Part shown: positions 1-12,400 of the stretch, one piece after another
Position numbering within the stretch: the stretch's first letter is position 1
Layout: each line of letters begins with the position of its first letter
Source: Pochonia chlamydosporia 170
Lineage: Eukaryota; Ascomycota; Sordariomycetes; Hypocreales; Clavicipitaceae
Length of the DNA: 64,000 nt
Direction of reading: 5' to 3'
Assembly: GCF_001653235.2 (NCBI RefSeq)
Contig: NC_035790.1
Location: 1,240,001-1,304,000, forward strand
Position numbers and translations under genes: made by a program
Notes under the pieces: generated by a model
What the model was told of the DNA's origin: nothing
Database searches by the model: none
What the model saw: the letters and a program-made list of their open reading frames with translations, nothing else

Positions 1-1921
1 ATTTGTGGCTGATGCGTCATTCTGACTGGTGCTACGGAGTACTTGACTTCAATGTTGACATGGAAGGTGCGGACGTGGGTTTGATCTCATGGCAGGAGCA
101 CAGGCAGTTGGCTCAAACCAGACATGGACATAATTACCAGACATACAGTGAACAGATGGGACGTGGACCTCAACATCGAAACGCCATGTTTCTCCCATAC
201 AGCCAACCCACCACGGACTCCGTGCTCAATGTCTTCCCTTCTAGGTGAAGCGTGAAGCCACTCCTTTCGCACATTAGCAAAAACGACAGTCCCTTGTAAA
301 TGTGAGCTACCACATTTTTTTGAGTCACGTCTTCGGTGCGGTGGAGACTATCGAAGCTCTGGAAGCTATGTCAGAAATTCACTAACCACATCCACGACTT
401 GCAATCACCAGCAATAGACCACGGCGACATTCATCCCCCATTGTGTTCCAGTCAAGGTCGGAGAGAATAAGAGCATTCCATGACAGGTGTCTGTTGGACC
501 CTGCCACTGCGGACAAGACGGGCAGAAAATACAGCCTAGTGAATGGGTGCAATTACAGAGTGCCAACAGAACGTCATTTCTTCTCCGGTGAGAACAGACG
601 AATTCGTTGAATCTACAACAAAACCAACCCCCCTTATGTGATGAGTTAGTTGGACAACCACCACCAGCCCGTCCAGACGGAAGCACTAGAGTGGTCCCCG
701 CGTGGCCCCTCAATTATACATACCTAAGCGAAAAGCCATTGGCAGGCTATCCGAAGTAGCCTTTTGGCTCTATTCTCCTTGCACGATATGCTGGTGGCGC
801 CGCTTGGTTCCGACCCTTGTCTGATCAAATGGATCCCAGACCCTCTTGTCCTGGGTCTGTCGACAATTAGCCCAGGTCCTGGCTACGCTACATGGCCTCG
901 TGTCTGTTACTTGGGTTGACCTACCCGGAACCAGGAAGATGGAAAATCACCTGAGGACACGGAGCGCCAACCGCATGCTCTGCAGTATTTGTCACGCAAG
1001 AACAGACTTGTGAGCCCGGTGGTGGTTTGGACAATTATTCCATCTCCAACCCATGGCGATCTGTCACATTTTTAGGGCGTACAGCCCGAGACCCTCTGTT
1101 CCTTTGGGGAGTCGTGAAGGTCGTGACCTGACGCGTTGAGTGTTGCACAGGCTCCTCTTTTGCTCGTGCGCAAGGAAGAGAGGTCAAGGGGGGAAGAGAA
1201 AGAAAAGGCGGAGTGCACTCATGATGCCCCTGAGAGTTGAGATGAGATGAAGCGAACTGGTGTCAATTGATGGAGCATCAATTGGTAATCAATGGTTGAA
1301 TGGTATTGTAGAGTACAATACGAACCCGACAATCGTTGCCGACGACCAACACCTCGCATATCTGGAATCCAATTGCCGGGGATCGCTATGCTTGTCTACT
1401 AACTTGATTCGTACGCGAGCGATGGCCACGCGAAATCCGGGTCATGCAGCCTGGCCGAGGCTCGTGGAGACGAACCACACGTGGTAACCCGGGACGTCGC
1501 CATGAACAAAAAAAAAAAAAAGTGACAGAAAATAATGCAAGAGTATCAGGTAGGCGAACGGACAAGAAAAACTTTGAACCACACAAAGTTGAAGCTGGTC
1601 AATGCAGGCCAGCACGGCATTTACGACCATTGACTGACCTGCTCGTGTCAGTCAGGTTGAGTCAAGCCAAGCCAACTCATGTCATGTCAGAGACCTATGT
1701 ACGCCATCGAAAATTGTATAAAATGCATATTTTGCTCCGGTCTCAGCAATGAATGCCAGAGAGATGCCAGTCCCCCGAAACTCCAATGTCCAATACACGC
1801 ACAAACCAAACCAACAATCGTAACCCCACGAACGCCTCCGCCCATTGTATACATAATAATTCTACAACGCTCCATCAACACAACTGAAACCATTCAAAAA
1901 ACCCAAACTGCACGCAACCAG
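1..1921. other. Intergenic, no supported gene
   Basis: Short overlapping open frames occur on both strands, but none shows a recognisable domain, a sensible splice structure or low-complexity-free protein character. There is an adenine run near 1507-1520 and one copy of the nine-base motif TACGGAGTA at 33-41. The right part should contain the 3' untranslated region of the minus-strand glycosyltransferase. Confidence 0.5.
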
Positions 1922-3348
1922 TCACCCCGAAAGTGAGCATTCGTGAAATGCAGCCCTCGCCCCTGACCAGTTGATCCCGGACACCGTGCCAACCTCAGTT
2001 CGCGGCGAGCCAACAATGAACCACGGACTGCCACGACACTCGCGACTTTCGGTGTAATACGTCCATGCCAAACAGCCGCCAGTGCCTCTGCCTGTGCCTC
2101 TGCATTTCCGCTGACAATCCTGAGCCGTCTTGATGCCCCTCCACACACGGACCTCCTCTTCCCCGCCAGGGCCAACATGATCATGGCCGTCCCTCAGCGC
2201 CGTCGATTCCTCCCCATAGGACTCCAACGCGTCTCTCCCGAACAACCCCCACAACTGGCCCCAGAGCACCGGCTCCTTCATCCTGCCCAACGCTCTCGCC
2301 GCCTTCACCATCGCCCCAGGCGTTCTCAGCCCGTGAAAGCTCACAATCGGTGAACACGCTCCGTCTGCCCTGATCCGCGTCAAATCAGGCGCCTCCCCAT
2401 TGAAGTAGTGGCTGAATTGCTCGTCCAGATAAACCCCCATGCGGAGCAACGTCCTCGCGACGAGTCTATCCCCCCAGACCTCATCCAACGACCGCACGTA
2501 CGCCTCGCGCACGACATCCCCCCTCCCAAACAGCATCCTCATGGCCTCCCCCGAAATAAGCACCCCCGAGCCGCCGTGCGCAAACCTCGCCTTGTAATCG
2601 CCCACCGCGTTGCCCAAATACCACGCCTTCCCGGGGTCCAAACGCCCCAGCAGCAACTCCAGCGACTCCCTCACCACAAAGGTATCATCATCCAGTATAG
2701 CATACCACTTCTTGTGCGGCATCCGCTTGTACGCCAGCTCCATCCCCATGATGAACTGTCCATATTAGCATCTCCCTTTTCACAAAATCCCCACCAAAAA
2801 CTCACCTTCAACGCATCCAGCTCCCATCCAAACTTGGCGCCCAACTCCCCCGCCCTCCTCTCATCGCCAGCCTCCACCGCCGCCCTCAAACTCCTATACT
2901 TCCCAAACCGCACATGCTCCTCAAATCCTCTCACCCTCTCATCGCCCATCACCAAGCCCACCGCGTCAATCACCCTCGCCCCCAGCTCCTCCGTCCGATT
3001 CCCCTCCCAGTCCCCCACGACGAGGTAATCCCTCCCCTCGTCGCCCAGCACCCCGCCCTTGACGGCAAACGCATCCAGCTGCTCCTTGACGCGGTGTCTC
3101 GTCCCGTACCCCGTCTTGATGAGGTAGCCCACCTCGCTGGGGAGATGGACGGGGTACCGCGGCGGCCGACGGAGCCAGGCGTCTCGGTGGGAGAAGCGCA
3201 GCAGGGCCTTGACGCGGGCGGTGTTGAATCGCACGGCTAGGACGGTGGGCGAGTCTGGCGGTAGGGTGATGTACACGACTGTGAGGAGGACGAGCGCCAT
3301 GATGAGAAGGGGGGTGAGGCGACGACGTGTGCGTGTGCGTCGGAACAT
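1922..3348 (-). CDS. GT31-type (Fringe-like) glycosyltransferase with C-terminal PAN-like domain
   Basis: Two exons, 3348-2806 and 2755-1922, give 458 residues. The 50-base intron has donor GTGAGT, branch GCTAATA and acceptor ACAG, and splits in phase 0. Residues about 11-31 form one hydrophobic segment after an Arg-rich start, as in type II Golgi membrane enzymes. The sequence ILDDDTFV near 201-208 carries the DxD-type metal and nucleotide-sugar site typical of family 31/Fringe-like transferases. GDRLVARTLLRMGV follows as expected. The last 75 residues hold four spaced cysteines (395, 399, 409, 421) and the motif CLAWTYYT, which resembles a PAN/Apple fold seen at the end of fungal relatives. 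The likely role is sugar transfer to secretory glycans in the Golgi lumen; donor and acceptor cannot be told from sequence. The family call is firm, the exact reaction unknown. Confidence 0.85.
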
Positions 3349-3911
3349 TGCGAGGATACAATGGCAAAAAAAGGAGGGTTAGGTTGGAATTGTGTTCATT
3401 GTGAACAGGACATGCTGAATGAGTGAATGGTGGTAAGTGCGGATTCTTGGAAATTTCGAATGGAAGTGAGAGTGTGTCGTGGACAATTGGTAAGAAAAGG
3501 AACGGACAGAAAGTTAGTTCGTGTCTCGTGCGAGCTAGAAAGCTAGGAGGTCAAGTTGGACTGTGTGGCGTGCGTGTATCCACCGTCGTCACTCATCACG
3601 CTCGTAATCTTACGTGTAATCAAAACGACACAACATGAGACACAACAACTCATCAATGGTATACACTGTATTGTAGAATGCTATTCTTCTAATTACAGCC
3701 TAATTTTTATGTACAGAATGAACGTCTTTTTTATCCTGATGCCCTCCCACGTCTACGATGCAAAAACAAAAAAACGTATAAATGCACAAAATGTGCGGAT
3801 CGGATCCAAGCGCTCACCCATGCAGGAGACAAGTAGCAATGACATATAACCACGTTTCGTCTTGATTTTTCCTTGCTTGTTGAACAACAACAATAAGAAA
3901 AGAAATAACGG
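3349..3911. other. Intergenic: GT31 promoter and UBP16 3' end
   Basis: Both neighbours are on the minus strand, so this stretch should contain the GT31 promoter and the UBP16 3' untranslated region. I see no gene or distinct repeat in it. Confidence 0.5.
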
Positions 3912-5771
3912 TCACCTCTCCAGTTCGTAAAACAATAGGTAAACCTCCCTCTGCATGCCCAACACCTCACTCGTCTTTGCTTCACGGACCTTTTCGTCGC
4001 TCACGCGCCACCATTTGTCGGCCGCTGGCTTCCGCCGCTTCGGTTTCTTGGGGCCACCATTGGAGGGGAGTTTTCTGAGGTCCGCGTTCTTGGAGGCTGC
4101 TAGCTTCGAGAGGGCTGATTTTGTGGAGGCAGCGACGGAACGGACGCTGCTGGTGTCTGTGTCCCTTTCCTTGCCGTTGGACGAACTGGCTGGGGAGTTG
4201 GACTCGGCGGGCACGCTGCGAGGGGGGGCGGCCATGGAGATGAGTGACGGTGTGGATGAGTTGGTTGCGGGGGACGGGGAGAGCAGATCCGGTGTTGAGA
4301 TGGCCGGGCTGAGGGTTGGTCGGGACGCGATTTCGGGCGTAGAGATGGGTGTTGGCGTCCTGCTGTAGACGTCGGACTGCTGAAACGTATTTGCATTGTG
4401 ATATGGTGACGGTTGGTTCTGCCGTCGAAAGGCCTCGTAATGACCGCTGTTGTGGCCGCCGCGGTGCGTCACCGTGCCGAGAAGCTTGTACCGGTGCTGG
4501 TCCATCAAGCCTCCCAGCGGGAGCTCCTCCGGGAATGCCACCTTGGCTGAGTTCTTCTGCGTCATTTGCCCGACGCCGTAGATGGAACGTGACAGGTGGA
4601 GGGCTAAGATTTTGGGAAAGATGGAAATGCGAGTCGTCTTGGCTATTCTGCGCTTCGGCGCATATCGAATATCCCCCAGGTCGACGTCCTCTGGAGGTTG
4701 TTCGGGATCCGTGTCGATTGCCCTTTGTAACTTCGCAATGCTGTCCTTGGCTTGCGCAATAAAACTCTCTGAGTTCGACCGCGCCACTTCGTGTTCCAAA
4801 TTCGCCTTGACGTGCATCAGCCTGCACATTTCACACTTGAAGTCGTCAATGTATTCGGTCTTGAACACCCCGTCAAAGCAGGAATTCAACGACGTTGAAG
4901 AAACCTGCGGAACGGCAATGGTCAGGGTACAAAACGTCTCCTCCCTGGGCTTCGTCTTGTATTTGCAAGTCTGACACTCGAGATGCGACTCGTACTTCCC
5001 TTCCATGGGGAACCCTTCTTCCAGCTCAAGCGGCACTTGTAACTGTATCTCAGGACCAGTAGCCTCCTGTGATGTCGGCGAAGACGCGCCAGACTCGTGC
5101 CCACCGTGCCCATTGGCGCCATTCGCAACGCCGCCGCCATTCGTAGCACCGTCATCCGAATTCCGGCTGCCGTTGATGGGACTATCCGTTCCGCCTGCAG
5201 CAGCATGCAGAAGCCCATTCTTCCGCGCATGAAACCTCGCCCTCTGTCCAGCATGATACTCGTCCTTGAGGCGCTCAGCAACAATCTGCAGGAACTCCTG
5301 GGCATCCTGCTGCTGCCTGCTGATGCGTTGCTTAAAAGCCACCTCGAGCACCTTGACAAAGGGGAACGGTGACACGGACTTTTTATAGATCGGCCTCTCG
5401 TTGAGAGCATCCAGCATCTCCTTCAAACCCTGCGTCACCAGACCATCCTGCAGACCCTGCAGCTTCCACTGCTCCAGCCTAGCGGTGCCGTCGGGTTGTA
5501 CAAGGTTGGCATACACGGCGGGATCTTCGATGCGACGACGGTGGGTTTCACGAATCAGATAGACGCGGAGGTCGCCAAGGCCAGCGAGAGCCTGGAGGAC
5601 AGAGTTGATGAAGCAATCGTTGGCCTGGTTCCGCAGACCTACGACCGTCTTCTTCTTGGAACTCGTCTCATGGTCGATGGTAAAGTTGGGTCCAAACACG
5701 TAGATGAGGGCGACGGCGGCGAGAGAAGCTCCCGCAGCATACGATACGACCGACGACGACTTGTCGGGCAT
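3912..5771 (-). CDS. UBP16: Membrane-anchored ubiquitin-specific protease, Ubp16/USP30 type
   Basis: A single exon of 619 residues. Residues about 8-28 form a hydrophobic anchor right at the N terminus, followed at 45-62 by the cysteine box with catalytic Cys53 in the context NDCFINSVLQAL. The QQDAQEFL box lies at about 154-161. Two CxxC pairs (266/269 and 313/316) form the zinc finger of the fingers subdomain. The histidine box with HNSGHY places the catalytic His at 444, and a WWRVSDEKV segment near the end supplies the third catalytic region. A 200-residue Ser/Thr/Pro-rich insert separates the last two. Yeast Ubp16 sits in the mitochondrial outer membrane, and mammalian USP30 has the same N-terminal anchor and opposes mitophagy; that role here is inferred. 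The canonical GNTC is replaced by ANDC, but the nucleophile is kept. Confidence 0.92.
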   Translation of the reverse strand: MPDKSSSVVSYAAGASLAAVALIYVFGPNFTIDHETSSKKKTVVGLRNQANDCFINSVLQALAGLGDLRVYLIRETHRRRIEDPAVYANLVQPDGTARLEQWKLQGLQDGLVTQGLKEMLDALNERPIYKKSVSPFPFVKVLEVAFKQRISRQQQDAQEFLQIVAERLKDEYHAGQRARFHARKNGLLHAAAGGTDSPINGSRNSDDGATNGGGVANGANGHGGHESGASSPTSQEATGPEIQLQVPLELEEGFPMEGKYESHLECQTCKYKTKPREETFCTLTIAVPQVSSTSLNSCFDGVFKTEYIDDFKCEMCRLMHVKANLEHEVARSNSESFIAQAKDSIAKLQRAIDTDPEQPPEDVDLGDIRYAPKRRIAKTTRISIFPKILALHLSRSIYGVGQMTQKNSAKVAFPEELPLGGLMDQHRYKLLGTVTHRGGHNSGHYEAFRRQNQPSPYHNANTFQQSDVYSRTPTPISTPEIASRPTLSPAISTPDLLSPSPATNSSTPSLISMAAPPRSVPAESNSPASSSNGKERDTDTSSVRSVAASTKSALSKLAASKNADLRKLPSNGGPKKPKRRKPAADKWWRVSDEKVREAKTSEVLGMQREVYLLFYELER

Positions 5772-7282
5772 GGTTCGCAGGTAAGCGGCGGGGGGCGCCT
5801 AGAATTGCTACACCGCTGGCGTGGACGCAACGCCCTATTTTTGTCTTTTTTTTTTTCCTTTTTTATGTCTGGTTCGGTTTTTGCTTAGAAATGTCTTGGG
5901 AAAGCGAGATTTCGGGTTCCTCGGCTTGGGGGTGCGGCGTAAGGGTCGCAAAGACGGGACGAAGCCGATATTATGCGACGAGACGAAAAGAGGGCCAAAA
6001 ATAAGAACCGCAAGACACTCGTTAGGCGAATGCCAATATCATGGGCTGTTGCAAGGCCAGCGGGTGTTTGGCAAGCGAAAAGAGCAGGATATTAGGGTGA
6101 TGAGGTGGTCGTCGGCGAAGGTCCCGGATTCATGGCGCGGCGCAAACCGGGGAGGCGGGAATTGTGTTGCCTGGAAGAAATGGACGGTGTGTGTCGGCAA
6201 CCACGAGCATTGAGGGGACCGAGAAAGAAAGAAAAATGGAAGAATGGAAGGCCAGCCTCGACAGGAATGGTTGGACGCCTCCCGATCTGACTGGGTAGGA
6301 TGAGATGGGGGACTGGACGGGGAAATGAATGGTGTGCGGTGGTTCGGCGGAATCGTTTGTGGTTTGTGGAGAGCGAGCACTTGAGGAGTCAATGCATCTC
6401 CATCAGCAGGTCTGCAGGATGCGGATGCGGATGTGGATCAAAAGTCCTTGAAGAGAACATTGAACCTGTGAAGGAACAAATGAAGGCAAGAATGGGGTCC
6501 TGCCAGGTCCAGTTAGGTCCAGTTAGGTCCAGTTAGGTCCAGTCTGGTCGTCGATTTAACCATTTGGTGTGGAGGCGCTTGAATCTGCGGGTCTCTGAAG
6601 ACGACGACTCGACAACAATGTTAAACTCGACATGTTCCAGATATTTGCAATAAAGACGCAAACTCATAACTTTCCCCGTTTCTTCATCGTCACACGCCCA
6701 CACTTACGGCAACTCTCATTTGGGCAGGTACAAGGTCAATGAACTCCCATTCCCAAAATACCTCGGTGGTGCTGCATACCCCTCCCAAGCCAATTGGCTC
6801 AACCTCAACCTGCATGCAACTAGAGCACCATGTCAGCGGGTAAGGGGACGGCGCTTCTCCGGATTGGATTCTGATTCTTCCCTCTCCTCCGTGCAAGGTG
6901 GGAGGCTAACCAATGGAGGGAGACGAGGGTGGGGGGTTTGCGATGACACTGTCTGGTCTGTCTGGTCGTTGTCACGATGCACCAAGTAAAACATCTTCAT
7001 GTCGTGCTGATACACCATACCCAAACCACCATTATCCCCGTCCGCAGATTGACAGCGATCGACAGCCTCCCGTGTGAACAGTGCGCCATGGACATATTCA
7101 AGCTTAAAATATGCCTGTGGCTGCCTCACCAAACACCGCAATTGGTTCCAAATTCGTCACAACACTACCAACCACTACAGTCTATCCCTTTGCATGTACG
7201 CACAAACCTCCATCCAACACGGGTATAACGAACCGGCTCATCATCATCCTCCTCCTCCTCATTCTCCATCTCAACCACCCAT
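5772..7282. other. Intergenic: UBP16 upstream region
   Basis: No supported gene. A pyrimidine-rich tract lies directly upstream of UBP16 (about 5826-5866). A short tandem repeat at 6505-6543 is listed separately. Open frames of 60-150 codons overlap on both strands without domain character. The right end should carry the 3' end of the F-box-like gene. Confidence 0.5.
6505..6543. repeat. Ten-base tandem repeat, about 3.9 copies
   Basis: The unit AGGTCCAGTT is repeated at 6505, 6515, 6525 and 6535, the last copy ending one base short of a match. All complete units are identical, which suggests recent slippage. It lies in intergenic DNA upstream of UBP16. Confidence 0.95.
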
Positions 7283-8236
7283 CTAACTCACCCTATCCCC
7301 CTTCCACTCCCACAGCATCCCATCCAAAGCCCCCCTCCTCACCCACTCCGTCACCAACTCCCCCTCGCTCTCATCACCATAAAACGGCCTCGGAACCTGA
7401 TATGTTTCCACCTCCATCCTCGCCCCCGGATCAACCTCCTTCCACCTCCCCGTCCTCAACGCCCCCATCGTCCACGCCACGTCCATCAACACAATCCGAA
7501 TCTTCCTCTCCAGCCTCGCATCCCCCCTCGGCAACTTGTGAAAATACTCGTCCTTGATATCCGCCACGTCCACCCTCTGCGGCTGCGCCAACACCACGTG
7601 CCTCAACTCCGGAAGCGTAGCTATATCCCACCACAGCCAGTGATTATCAAGCGGTACCCCAAACAGCGCCAGACGCTTCAGCTCCGGCCACAGGCGCCAG
7701 ACGTCCGTGTGCGCATCGGGCACGCTCAACGACGGGTACTCGCCCAGACACGTGAACTCTTCCACCTTGGAAAGGCGCTCGAAGCCCTCGCGTAGTGTCT
7801 TCCGCACGCTGAGGTGGTCGTCGAGGGGGTCGAGGCTAGAAAAGGGCATGTGGATGACCAGACGGCGGAGGGAGTCGCCTACGTGGGTGAAGAGTTCGCG
7901 TACCCATTCCGCGGTGGGGAGGTCGTCGAGAGATGCTCCGAATGGCGCTAGGTAGAGTGATGTGATGCTTGAGAGGGACAATATGGGCGGGAGCGTTGGG
8001 ACTAAGCGCGGCATACAGAGGAGATAGGTGGCGAGCCGTTGGCTGGTGTCGATGTGTACGCAGTGTTGGCGGAGGAGTCGTGAGGCGTGCTTGTAGGTGG
8101 CGCGGCAGACAGTCGTGAGTGAGAGGAGCGTCTTGGTTGAGATGTGTCTGGGGGGAAGGATGACGTGCGTCTTGGAAGGGAGGAGACAATCGGTGATGTG
8201 TAGAATGAGCTCCAGGGGCAGCCTTGCGTGTTCCAT
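7283..8236 (-). CDS. F-box-like / leucine-rich hypothetical protein
   Basis: A single-exon frame of 317 residues from the chosen start at 8236, where the context CAACATGG is favourable and the product begins MEHARLPLELILHITDCL. That opening, Leu-Pro-x-Glu-Leu, resembles the first helix of an F-box, and the next 40 residues (TLLSLTTVCRATYKHA) fit the second half of the motif. The remainder is Leu-rich with Trp/Glu-rich repeats (WVRELF, WRLWPELKRLALFGVPL), similar to the degenerate leucine-rich regions of many fungal F-box-like proteins. If this is right it could be a substrate adaptor of an SCF ubiquitin ligase. An in-frame ATG 20 codons upstream (8296) is an alternative start. The specific function is not recognised, and the F-box assignment is moderate. 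Confidence 0.65.
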   Translation of the reverse strand: MEHARLPLELILHITDCLLPSKTHVILPPRHISTKTLLSLTTVCRATYKHASRLLRQHCVHIDTSQRLATYLLCMPRLVPTLPPILSLSSITSLYLAPFGASLDDLPTAEWVRELFTHVGDSLRRLVIHMPFSSLDPLDDHLSVRKTLREGFERLSKVEEFTCLGEYPSLSVPDAHTDVWRLWPELKRLALFGVPLDNHWLWWDIATLPELRHVVLAQPQRVDVADIKDEYFHKLPRGDARLERKIRIVLMDVAWTMGALRTGRWKEVDPGARMEVETYQVPRPFYGDESEGELVTEWVRRGALDGMLWEWKGDRVS

Positions 8237-9415
8237 GTTGATGGTGCTTTTTGGTGATGAATTCTGCAAGAAAAGTGTTGAGATTGTTGGTGACATCTCA
8301 CCCTGCCCATTGAACGACGACTGCGCCTCGATTCAACTTGTTTTCTGCGATTGTCATTTTCTGACAGACAGATTCTCTTCCACCATATTCAGCTACGGTA
8401 AATGAGCAAGTTTGTGAGGGAGCGTCGCTGGCGATCAGTGACCATAGAGGTTGAGGCGTGAGTGACGACAGACTGACCCGGCTGAGGTAAATTGACTTTT
8501 ATGCATGATTGAGGTCAATCCAGCCTCCCACCAGACTCCATACCCCAGACCTTGATTTTGGTGCCGAGCCCAGGTTGTGAAACCCGCCTGTCCAACCCAA
8601 TCAACATCGAAATGTTCCGACCGAATCAAATCCCGTCCTTTCCTCCCTCCAGGACCTCCAATCGGGCTAGGTGACAAACATTATGCATGAGGCTGAATAA
8701 TGGCGGGTTTGCAAAGTAGAAGTACGTACTTGATTCCATGTTGTAACTAGATGTCACACATCCGCTTGGGTGGGACGGTGACCAACGCCACGGCACAGAA
8801 ACAAGTGTCATACCACGATCAAGTTGAGCATCAGAGCAAAAATGCCCACCTAGGTATTTAACAATTACATCTTGCCTATATATATGTATGTGGTATCTGC
8901 AGCTTCTATATGAAATCCAATCTCCTTCCAGCCACCTGACTCACCACCCACCATACTTCAACCGGCAAAATCATGGGCAACAAATATTTACCTGCTCGCT
9001 CGTCCATGCAGAAAGAAACATGGTTCCAGTCATGTACAGCCTCTGAAAAAGAAACTAAAAGGAAAAAAAAAACCCCCCAAAAAAGGTCTGCAAAACGTGA
9101 AGGGGAATCAAGAAAACGCCTTTCCAATGCATCTTGATGATGAATTAGCTATCACGCCTATGCAAAGTGCCAAATGACGCCTGCACCACCATCCAAGACG
9201 CCTGAATTACAACAGTCGCCTTTACACGTTTCTATCCCACCTCTTCATACTCCGGCCCAAACCACCATCGCCTCGCTACTTCTTCGCTGGACTTTCGTAC
9301 GAATAATCCACGCTCCACAATGAGTCCCATAGTACAGACTTCTTCGTTGGGCTGCCTGTCGAGTCTTCTCTCTGCACAGGTATTCGGGTCTACAGGCATG
9401 GCGGATCAGCAACAT
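8237..9415. other. Intergenic between F-box-like gene and ATG11
   Basis: Holds the promoter of the F-box-like gene and the ATG11 3' end, both on the minus strand. An A-rich tract lies near 9059-9088. No gene or notable repeat seen. Confidence 0.5.
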
Positions 9416-12400
9416 TTACGGGCCAAGCAGGGAGTCGACATTTCGTACCTCGGAAGACTTGCCGGTTGCTCCCTGTGCCGAGGACTCCCCGGATGGTTGG
9501 CCAAGCCCTTCGTTGCCAGACGTGCTTTTCTGTGTCCCCTTACCCCCAACTTCCTCGGAGCTGCCGATTTGAAGCTGGCCACTTGACAATGGTCCCGCTT
9601 GCACCGGGCTCATACCAGCTGGGGAATCCGGTGCAGCCGCCCGAAGAGAATTCGTTTCGCTGGCCAAGGCGCTGCTCTTCAGTACAGCAGTCCCACCGGC
9701 ATTTGGGAACGGCAGCGCCTTTTTCGAGCCAGAGCTGCTACGCCTACTTTCCAAGCTCTTCGAAAGGGTCTTGTTAATACCCTCAATGCTGCTGATGCTG
9801 TCTCGATTTTTGCCCTTGACCTTGATTGGAAGGGTCTGAATGTTGGCCGTTGCCTCAACGTTATTGGAAGCAACGGTTGATTTGCCCATTCCAGGTGTAG
9901 CCGGTGCGCCTGGCTTATCTTCCTGCGCCTCAATAAGATACCATCGTAGACCGTCAGATAGCTGGAAAGGGTTGTCGTTCTCGTCGTCGTTGATGGACTC
10001 GGAATCGTTCGCTGGCTGGAGGCTCTTGGACAGGTCGACTATTCGTTCCTGGATACGAGATATTCGTGCTACCAGCCACTCTCTGTGACGAAGACGGTGC
10101 GCATCCGTTTCCCGCAGGAAGTAATGGGGAAATCCCACATTGAATGCTGCCCATGCTCCTGCTTGCTGGTTACGCGTAGGAAGGAACAACGCTAAATCAC
10201 CCTCTTTGAAGTTCTTGAACGCAATCTTCTCGTGGGCATCTTTCTGTTGGACATGGGCTCGATCCCTGTATGCCTTGGCCTCTCTCTGCCACTTTCGAGC
10301 CTTGTGCTCTGCTTCCTTGATCCGCATGTATATCGTGTCCGAGAAGACCTCTGTGTCGAACGACCCTAGTTTGTCCATGAATGCTGCGTATTTGTCCGAT
10401 TCACTAGCTGCATCACTGGCGTTCATCCAGTACATCAACTCCAGATCAGCACTGTCAGCCATGGACTTTGTGCCCAGACTGACCGAACGACGGATGGAAT
10501 TTCCGGGATCTGAAGAGTCGTTCGGATTCTGAGTCGCTCGTTCTGACCGTGGAACCTTGCTGATGGTCATCTCCCCAGGCTTTCTCGAAACGGCATACCC
10601 ACAACGCTCAAGCAGACGCGTCAGGCGTTCGCTCTGTGCATACAGTCTTTGAGTCAGGTCCTTGGTTCGCCTGTCTCGGGCATCATACTGAGAGGTCAGT
10701 GCAGACGATTTGGTTTGCAGATCTTCTATTCTGTGCTTCACTGAGTGAAGCTCCTCCTCCAGGCTTCCAACTTGTGATTGGCGAGAAGCAAGATCCTCCG
10801 TCAGCTTGCTCACCTTCTTTTCCGCAGATTCAAGCTTCTTCTGTAGAGTTTCAGAGCCGGTTTCGCCAGCTGACAACTTCGCTCGAAGTTGGCTCAGGTC
10901 TTCTCTGCTGTTTGAAAGCTCCCTTTCAAGAGCCGACACCCTAGCCTTCTCTTCCGATACACTTTCGCGCAGCTGAACCACCGAATCTTCCTCCTTGGCG
11001 AGCTTAGTCTTGGTGTCAGAAACCTCTGCCTTCAGCTCATTGACCGATGTGAGGGCATGCTCAAGATCCACCTTCGCCATGGCTGAATCACTCTCCATGT
11101 TCTGTACCCTGACTACCAGGCCTGCAATGTGTGATAGAGATGACTCGGTGAGATCCGACAAATCGGCGGGAGCGGCTTCTGAAGGTGATAGTTCGGCATG
11201 GATCTTGTGGAGTGAGTCGAGTTGACCTTGTGCACGCTCCTCAGCGTCCTGCAGGCTCTTTGATAATGAAGCTGCTTCCTCTTTAGCTTCTCGTGCCTGT
11301 CGCTCCGATATCTCCAACTGGTCGCGATGCGTTTGAGCTTCCTTGCGGAGGAACTCGATTTGCCCCTGCGCTTTCAATGTCTCATCCGTCTTTTCCTTTG
11401 TCAGTGTTTCGATTTGTGACTCAAGTTGTTGAATTTTTCCACCAAAAGTCGCCTTCTCATTCTCGCGGGACGCATCAAAGTGCTCCATCTCGTCTTCATT
11501 ATCCTCCAAGCGAGCCCTGAGCGTTTTGATCTCATCCTCCAAGGACTTTCGCTCTTCCAGGAACTCACGCTTCAAAGCCTCCATGTTTCCAAGTAGATCT
11601 TTCTTTGTCGAATTTGCCTCTTGTATCTGATCCTTCATGACGTTATGCTCAGACGCTCGGGTGCTGAGGTCTTTCTGTATGCGAGTAGACTTCTGCTTCT
11701 CCTCACGAAGCTCATTTTCCAACTGAGTGATTCTCCGCAAGAGGGGATCAGCGCCATCAGAAGATCTACGCCGATCATCAAGTCGATTCGATCTGACAGA
11801 CGAACTTGAACCACGCCGCTCTTGTGGCTGGTGATTCTGCGGTTGAAATAAATTGCCAGGTCGGGATGATTGGCTTTGCCTGTGAAGAAGGTCTTCCAGA
11901 CGCCTGACTCTGCTTTCTGCCGTCTTCAGCTTGCTTTCCATCTTGGACTTGTCATCTTGCAGAGAGCGAAGGAGGTCATCATCGCCGCGAATCATGAGTC
12001 CACTTCTCCCAAGAGCCGCTTCGTGGACACTGCCATTCTTGAATGCCTTGAGCCGTTTGGATTGCTGCTTCGTAGGACTATTCAGTTCTTGAACAAGTTT
12101 TTCAATGTCTTCGAGAATGACTTGGTCTATTTCCTGCTCCTGAAGGGACTGAAGAAACATATCCAGGTCGTCCTTGTTAATCGACGGCCAGGGTAAGTCT
12201 TCTCCCAAGAGGTTGACCTCGAGCCCAATGACATTCGAATCCAGACTGGGTCCGTACATGCTGCCCACCACCTTGTGCCACTTTCTTCGTCTCTTGGTTT
12301 CCTCATCTTGAAATAGGGCCATTTCGTTAGCCAACGTCGAAGAGTCAGCCTTGACCTTGTCAACCCATTCACGCCGGCGAATAGCTTCAACGATGAATGA

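Noticed and set aside
2408..3028. Plus-strand frame of 206 codons
   Set aside because: Shadow of the GT31 coding sequence; Pro/His/Arg-rich composition comes from the opposite strand's codon use.
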